Shown: piece by piece, positions 6,524-10,689 of the stretch | Layout of the letters: every line of letters starts with the position of its first letter | Position numbering within the stretch: the first letter of the stretch is position 1 | Origin: an uncultured Bacilli bacterium | GTDB lineage: Bacteria; Bacillota_I; Bacilli_A; RF39; UBA660 | Reading direction: 5' to 3' | Assembly: GCA_948687865.1 (NCBI GenBank) | Contig: CAPQQE010000027.1 | Coordinates: forward strand, 2,247 to 12,935 | DNA length: 10,689 bases | Notes under the pieces: model-generated | Told to the model about the DNA's origin: nothing | The model's database searches: none | What the model saw: only the letters and a program-made list of their open reading frames with translations | Program-made: the position numbers and the translations under genes

Positions 6524-7738
6524 TTACATTCTCATATTTTGGCTATTACTAATATACATAGCATTTTGTATTTTTTGTTCTTCTAATTTATGTTCTAATT
6601 CTGCCTTTATAGATTTTGCCTTATCTATATCAATTGCACGTTTTACCTCTTCTGAATCTGCAGATAAAACATCACCTTTTAAAACTGGGATTACTTCTTT
6701 TGCCTTATTCATATCTGTATGAAAATACTTAACCATCTCATGATTTAATTGTGAATTTTTTTGATTATTATAATCAATATCTTTTATTTGTGCTTCAGAC
6801 ATAAAATCTAAAATTTCCTGATCAGAATAATGTACACCATTATTTTTTACATCATCAAAAGCTTCATTTAAATCTTCTTGTCTTTCAATATGAGATTTCA
6901 TTTGATCTATTTTTTCATTTAAATTATCAATAGTATTTAATGCTTCATCTAGTTTTTCTTGGATATCTTTAGTTATAATATTACAAAACTTATTGTATAT
7001 TCCTTTTATACCCCCTACTAACTTACCAATTGATTTTTTATAAAGATCTTTCATTGTTCCTATTGTTTCATCTTTACCTTTAGCAACTATACTATTTTTC
7101 TTAGATTTTAATGTAAATTTTTTCTTTTGTTTTACCTTAGGTTCTTTTATTTTTACGTTAGGGGTATCAACTAGTTTATTATTTTCTGAAATTCTAGAAT
7201 CAATTTTTTGCTTAATGTCATTTTTCTCTTCTATAGTTAAGAAATTATATGAATGTATATTAGATGCTATAATAACTAACTCAGTTACTTCTTTTGCTTT
7301 TAATAATCCAGGTTTATTCATTATTGCATTATACTTTTCTATAAACTGCTCTTTTTTACTTTCCGATTCAACTCTTTTTATTTCCTTTTCTTGCTTTCTC
7401 TCTTTTGAATTTTCTATTTCATTAATTACTTTCATTTTTTTCTCTTCTAATTGTTTATTAACTATTTTCTCAAAATCCCTAACATCATCTTGTAAATATA
7501 TATACTCTTGTCTTATTATATTTCTATTTTTTTCTAGTTCTCTATATTTAGATCTTTTTTCTAAATATTCATTTACATCCACATTAGAAGATATTAGTTT
7601 ATCAATAGATATATCTGGATAATTCTGTTCTATATTGGTAACTTCTTTATCTAACTTTTCAAATAATTCCTTTGCTTTTGACTCTTGATTTCTCAAATCT
7701 TCCAATTTTTTTAAATTTTCTTCATAACTTGAATCCAT
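6524..7738 (-). CDS. Large coiled-coil protein of unknown function
   Basis: I do not recognise this family. The 404-aa product lacks signal peptide and transmembrane segments. Residues about 5-135 are nearly continuous charged helix with heptads (EENLKKLEDLRNQESKAKEL; RELEKNRNIIRQEYIYLQDD), interrupted near 40-55. A globular-looking part follows (140-190: MNKPGLLKAKEVTELVIIAS). Residues 196-222 form a very basic linker (KIKEPKVKQKKKF, then KSKK and AKGK), which could contact nucleic acid or membrane phosphates. An amphipathic stretch (IGKLVGGIKGIYNKFCNII, 237-255) leads into a second coiled coil (257-295). The C-terminal ~100 residues are mixed helix, ending NSQNMRM. RBS AGGAGG (7749-7744) is five bases before ATG 7738. 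The 15-nt gaps on both sides place it in a four-gene operon between the two DUF1292-like genes. Confidence 0.75.
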   Translation of the reverse strand: MDSSYEENLKKLEDLRNQESKAKELFEKLDKEVTNIEQNYPDISIDKLISSNVDVNEYLEKRSKYRELEKNRNIIRQEYIYLQDDVRDFEKIVNKQLEEKKMKVINEIENSKERKQEKEIKRVESESKKEQFIEKYNAIMNKPGLLKAKEVTELVIIASNIHSYNFLTIEEKNDIKQKIDSRISENNKLVDTPNVKIKEPKVKQKKKFTLKSKKNSIVAKGKDETIGTMKDLYKKSIGKLVGGIKGIYNKFCNIITKDIQEKLDEALNTIDNLNEKIDQMKSHIERQEDLNEAFDDVKNNGVHYSDQEILDFMSEAQIKDIDYNNQKNSQLNHEMVKYFHTDMNKAKEVIPVLKGDVLSADSEEVKRAIDIDKAKSIKAELEHKLEEQKIQNAMYISNSQNMRM

Positions 7739-7753
7739 AAAATCCTCCTATAC

Positions 7754-8014
7754 CTACTGTAAATTTTTATATGTGTTTGCGAAAAGTTCAAATGCTATTT
7801 TCTTCTCTTCTTCACTTTCTATTTCTATTATCTCTTCTTCACCATCATCATCTATATCTACTCTTCCTGAAAATAAATAATTATCTCCACTACTATCTTT
7901 TTCTCCGTCAACATGATAGTAAATATACTCGATACCAGTACCATCTACTTCCAATCTTGTGACTACATGGGCAATTTTATCTACCCCATCTACATTTATA
8001 CTAAACTCATTCAT
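7754..8014 (-). CDS. DUF1292-like small acidic protein, copy 1
   Basis: The 86-aa product is strongly acidic, especially DIDDDGEEEIIEIESEEE in the C-terminal half. Pattern: FSINVDG, VVTRLEVDGTGIEYIYYHVD, EKDSSGDNYLFSGRV, then a helix KKIAFELFANTYKNL. It aligns without difficulty to the 90-aa protein at 6508-6236, so the two are paralogues. The order of strands, a central Tyr-rich strand and an acidic C-terminal helix fits DUF1292 (YrzB-like), of unknown function; I infer the family from layout. It is the first gene of the four-gene operon. RBS AGGAAGGG (8033-8026) lies 11 bases before ATG 8014, a little far. The stop is TAG. Confidence 0.75.
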   Translation of the reverse strand: MNEFSINVDGVDKIAHVVTRLEVDGTGIEYIYYHVDGEKDSSGDNYLFSGRVDIDDDGEEEIIEIESEEEKKIAFELFANTYKNLQ

Positions 8015-8082
8015 ACTCTAATATACCCTTCCTATTATATATATTATAATAACATTTTATTTGAAATAAGTCTACATTTTTG
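8015..8082 (-). promoter_or_regulatory. Leader and probable promoter of the four-gene operon
   Basis: The space between the cpsB terminator and the first small gene contains a perfect TATAAT on the minus strand (8048-8043), in a very AT-rich run. The position 17 nt upstream reads ACTTAT, a poor -35. The strong terminator just upstream makes an independent promoter likely, but the exact site is uncertain because a second TATAAT occurs in the AT run (8039-8034). Confidence 0.4.
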
Positions 8083-8121
8083 AAAAAAAATAATGCTATT
8101 TAAGTAATTCTTTAGCATTAT
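8083..8121 (-). terminator. Rho-independent terminator overlapping the end of cpsB
   Basis: On the minus strand ATAATGCTA (8121-8113) pairs perfectly with TAGCATTAT (8098-8090), and an inner AAG/CTT pair can shorten the 14-nt loop. A run of seven T follows (8089-8083). The first arm and loop are inside the last codons of cpsB, and the second arm contains its TAG stop (8098-8096). Confidence 0.85.
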
Positions 8122-8803
8122 CTTCTAAAATTGCATTTATTTCTTGTTCTGTTAAATATTTTTTAAATATTTTTCTTGAATTTTCTATATAATTATAATC
8201 TTTTTTATTATGATGAATATCACTAGCTACAAATTGTACTAGATGTTCTTTTAGCATTCTCTTCATCATTTTTTTTGCGTGTTTTCCATAATCCCCTAAT
8301 ATACTTCCTATATTACACTGAAAACTTACTCCAATGTCTTTTAATTCATATAATTTACTAAAATCCGCTTGGAAAGATGCATACCTTTCTGGGTGAGCTA
8401 ATATTACTTTATATCCTTCTTGAATTAAATCTAAAAATATATCCAAGTAATTTTCATATATACCACTCATAGGAAGTTCTATTAGTAAATTCTTTGTACC
8501 ATTTATTCCAGTTATTAACTTTTCTTCAAGAAGTTTATCTATTTCTCTATCTATATATATTTCATTTCCTAAATACAAGTTAATATCTACATTTTCGTCT
8601 TTTAGCATTTTTTTTAGTACATTTAATTTTTTTATATTAATACTGTGTGGACTACTGTGTGAGCTAGAGTCTATATAATGAGGTGTTAAAACTAAATCGG
8701 TAACACCTATACTTTTTAGTTTTTTTATTATATATATACTTTCCTCAACAACTTTAGCACCATCATCTACACCATATAATAAATGTGAATGTATATCAAT
8801 CAT
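8096..8803 (-). CDS. cpsB: PHP-family tyrosine-protein phosphatase (CpsB/YwqE-like)
   Basis: Metal-dependent phosphatase that removes phosphate from the tyrosine cluster of the partner BY-kinase and so controls capsule or exopolysaccharide chain synthesis. The metal ligands of the PHP fold are visible in order: IDIHSHLLYGVDDG (His5, His7, Asp13/14), TPHY (His42), GNEIYID (Glu81), LAHPERY (His137, Glu139) and ASDIHH (Asp195, His197). The length of 235 aa is close to the ~250 aa usual for the family. Its ATG (8803-8801) overlaps the TAA of the kinase gene by one base (TAATG), so the two are translationally coupled and should be made in fixed ratio. It is the last gene of its operon. A general PHP hydrolase such as histidinol phosphatase is excluded by the motif set and by the kinase partner. 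Confidence 0.93.
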   Translation of the reverse strand: MIDIHSHLLYGVDDGAKVVEESIYIIKKLKSIGVTDLVLTPHYIDSSSHSSPHSINIKKLNVLKKMLKDENVDINLYLGNEIYIDREIDKLLEEKLITGINGTKNLLIELPMSGIYENYLDIFLDLIQEGYKVILAHPERYASFQADFSKLYELKDIGVSFQCNIGSILGDYGKHAKKMMKRMLKEHLVQFVASDIHHNKKDYNYIENSRKIFKKYLTEQEINAILEDNAKELLK

Positions 8804-10167
8804 TATCTATCATTCCCATAATAACTATAGTATTTTCCATATGTTCCACCCTTAGCATTTATATTGTTTAATACACTACCTGCGATTGGAGCATTGACCT
8901 TTTTTAAAGAACTAATTGTAGTATTTAATACAGATTTAGGTGTTACAGAATCTGAACTAACAACTAATACTCTATCAACTAATGTAGACATAATTATTGA
9001 ATCAGGTAAACCATTACATGGAACTCCATCAAATATAACTATATCAAACTTTTCACTTAATAATTTTATTAATTCTTTATTTGCTTTTGAATTTAATAAT
9101 TCACTTGGATTAGGTGGACATGTTCCTCTTGTTATTACAAATAAGTTTTTTATACTTGTTTTATTAATGTATTGACTTACCTTATTTATATCATCTATTA
9201 ATAGGTTTGATAATCCTCTTGTATTAGATAATTTAAACATCCTATGTTGTCTTCCTTTTCTCATATCACAATCTACTATTAATACTCTTTTACCTGTTTG
9301 TGAAAAGGCTATTCCAAGGTTTGCACTTATAAAACTTTTACCTTCACCTGGTATTGAACTTGTTACTAATATTGTTTTCAATTCTGAGTCTACAGATGAA
9401 AATTGTAAATTCGTTCTAAGTGTCTTTATACTTTCACTTACTAGTGCCTTAGGATATTTATTTAATATTAGCTCTATTTTTATATTTTTATCTTTTGACT
9501 TAACATCACTTTTGAAAACTTTTGCGACTACTGGAATTCCTAATTGTTCCTCTAAATTATCATTTAATTTTATAGAATCATCAAAGTAATATATTACAAA
9601 AATTATAGCTGCAGATCCTACTACCCCAACTACTATAGCAAGTATAATATCTCTTAATAATGTATTATTAGAAACCTCAGTTGGTACTTTTGCAACATCT
9701 ATTGTACTTACATTGTTCAATTTGTATATTTTTGCAACTTCACTGCTAAATACCTCTGCAATAGAATTTGTTATTTTAGCAGCTACTTCGGGTTCAGGAT
9801 CAGCAACAGATATCCTTAACACCTCGGTATCTTTAACAGATTCTACAGAAATATATTCTGATAATCCTTCAACATCATAAGATAGTTTTTCATTTTCTAT
9901 AACTTGTTCTAGTACTAAATTACTTTTTACTATCTCTGTATATGTTGATACCAAGTTTTTATTTAAGTTAATATCATTTTGAGTTATAGTTGATGTTTGA
10001 TCACCAGCCTTTGCAAGTACAATTGTTGTTGAAGCCCTATATAATGGTGTTTTTATACTTTTATCATATATAAATACTCCCATTACAAGTACTATCACTG
10101 CTACTACTATTAAAACTATATATTTTTTTATAAGTTCTATAAAATCCTTTATATTAATTTCTTCCAT
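8803..10167 (-). CDS. Fused Wzz-type chain-length regulator and BY-kinase (Wzc-like tyrosine kinase)
   Basis: Autophosphorylating bacterial tyrosine kinase that regulates polysaccharide polymerisation and export at the membrane. Residues 1-195 are a Wzz domain: membrane segment ~17-34, an extracellular part with coiled-coil-like polar sequence, and a second membrane segment ~173-195. Residues ~215-454 are the cytoplasmic kinase. Walker A is S-I-P-G-E-G-K-S (271-278), Walker A' is LIVDCDMR (296-303) and Walker B is FDIVIFDGVP (374-383). The usual D-T/S-P-P after Walker B is here D380-G-V-P. GTCPPNPSELL (348-358) is typical. The C-terminus carries the tyrosine cluster Y443, Y446, Y447, Y449, Y450. 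In most Bacillota the two halves are separate proteins (CpsC/CpsD, CapA/CapB), so this single-chain form is noteworthy. RBS GAGGGA (10180-10175) is seven bases before ATG 10167. Confidence 0.93.
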   Translation of the reverse strand: MEEINIKDFIELIKKYIVLIVVAVIVLVMGVFIYDKSIKTPLYRASTTIVLAKAGDQTSTITQNDINLNKNLVSTYTEIVKSNLVLEQVIENEKLSYDVEGLSEYISVESVKDTEVLRISVADPEPEVAAKITNSIAEVFSSEVAKIYKLNNVSTIDVAKVPTEVSNNTLLRDIILAIVVGVVGSAAIIFVIYYFDDSIKLNDNLEEQLGIPVVAKVFKSDVKSKDKNIKIELILNKYPKALVSESIKTLRTNLQFSSVDSELKTILVTSSIPGEGKSFISANLGIAFSQTGKRVLIVDCDMRKGRQHRMFKLSNTRGLSNLLIDDINKVSQYINKTSIKNLFVITRGTCPPNPSELLNSKANKELIKLLSEKFDIVIFDGVPCNGLPDSIIMSTLVDRVLVVSSDSVTPKSVLNTTISSLKKVNAPIAGSVLNNINAKGGTYGKYYSYYGNDR

Positions 10168-10208
10168 ACTTCATTCCCTCTCTTAAACTTTTATTTTATA
10201 TTTTGACA

Positions 10209-10689
10209 CTATTTAGTCTTCTTATTTAATAAATGTAAAAACAATGATACTATAACTACATTAGATAGTGATATTAATATATTGTCAATATTACTTCTAT
10301 TCATACGATCTATTTGTTTTTTATCTATCATATAGTGATATTTACAATTTTCTTTTCTCTCAGCATCAGTTTCTTTTTTACATTCATCACCCGTACATTC
10401 ATATGGTAACTTATCAAGAACACATACATTTTTTGCATATTCTTCATACGTACCAATTTCTTCTTTATTAATAATTTTTACACCAACACCTAGTGTTATA
10501 ACAATAGATATCATTATCCAAATAATAAGTATTGAATTAATTATTTTTAAAAATATATCAGCTCTGAATAACTTTGCATACCGAAATGAACCAATAAAAT
10601 AAACTCCATGAAAATTCTCAAGTGCATATTCACTCTTGTTGTTATGACGTGGTTGCTGAACACCACTCCGGCGTGGTCGAAGAATGATT
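10209..10689 (-). CDS. Partial two-TM membrane protein with Cys-rich external loop, 5' end beyond the window
   Basis: I do not recognise this protein. The frame is open from TAG 10211-10209 to the right edge, at least 159 residues, with no in-frame stop. An ATG at 10514-10512 would give 101 aa, but it lacks any Shine-Dalgarno sequence and falls in the middle of a membrane segment that begins upstream (FLKIINSILIIW, then MISIVITLGVGVKII). No ATG, GTG or TTG lies further upstream in frame, so the true start is probably outside the window. After the first membrane segment comes a ~45-residue charged loop with four cysteines (NVCVL, YECTGDEC, NCKY), able to form two disulfides, then a second membrane segment (ILISLSNVVIVSLFLHLL) and a basic tail. 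It precedes the Wzz-kinase gene by 41 nt without a terminator, so it is likely in the same operon. The last ~70 bases differ in composition, and the reading there is less safe. Confidence 0.6.
   Translation of the reverse strand, partial: IILRPRRSGVQQPRHNNKSEYALENFHGVYFIGSFRYAKLFRADIFLKIINSILIIWIMISIVITLGVGVKIINKEEIGTYEEYAKNVCVLDKLPYECTGDECKKETDAERKENCKYHYMIDKKQIDRMNRSNIDNILISLSNVVIVSLFLHLLNKKTK

Noticed and set aside
7215..7622. Plus-strand 135-aa open frame, Phe/Ser/Leu-rich
   Set aside because: It is antisense to the Lys/Glu-rich coiled-coil gene; such codons read backwards give Phe/Leu/Ser-rich pseudo-membrane sequence. No RBS or neighbours.
10200..10225. Plus-strand TTGACA (10203-10208) as a promoter -35
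   Set aside because: No suitable -10 follows at 17 nt and no plus-strand gene lies downstream.

Overview
The window is AT-rich DNA (roughly a quarter G+C by eye) with strong AGGAGG-type ribosome binding sites, AT-biased codons and at least one TTG start. It encodes a class A penicillin-binding protein, DnaD, a class II CCA-adding enzyme, HU, and a capsule-type tyrosine kinase/PHP phosphatase pair. DnaD and the CpsB/YwqE-type phosphatase point to the Bacillota. The base composition suits a low-GC walled relative of the Mollicutes or Erysipelotrichia, such as an uncultured gut Bacilli lineage; this placement is inference. None of the stops seen is TGA (only TAA and TAG), yet tryptophan is encoded by TGG wherever I checked, so code 11 reads cleanly.

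Layout: 48-2836 (+) is a PBP1A-like cell-wall synthase. Its transglycosylase and transpeptidase domains are intact, but its C-terminal extracellular FN3/Ig-like extension is cut off by an apparent -1 frameshift near 2145. A hairpin at 2844-2871 separates it from a convergent minus-strand pair, cca (4588-3512) and dnaD (3507-2875), which are translationally close. The HU gene follows (4926-4651, minus), with its own promoter, a 19-bp palindrome at the predicted transcription start and its own terminator.

The least explained part is 8014-5051 (minus): four tightly spaced genes in the order small-large-small-large. The small proteins (86 and 90 aa) are paralogues resembling DUF1292. The large ones (404 and 388 aa) are soluble, highly charged coiled-coil proteins of no family I recognise, and the second carries three perfect-length 54-bp tandem repeats. 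This looks like a duplicated two-gene module.

The right end (8096 to the edge, minus) is the regulatory part of an exopolysaccharide/capsule system: a partial two-TM membrane protein, a Wzz-like chain-length regulator fused to a BY-kinase, and the matching PHP-type tyrosine phosphatase, ended by a terminator inside the phosphatase reading frame. No glycosyltransferases are present; any would lie upstream, beyond the right edge. The last ~70 bases are distinctly richer in G+C and should be treated with caution.
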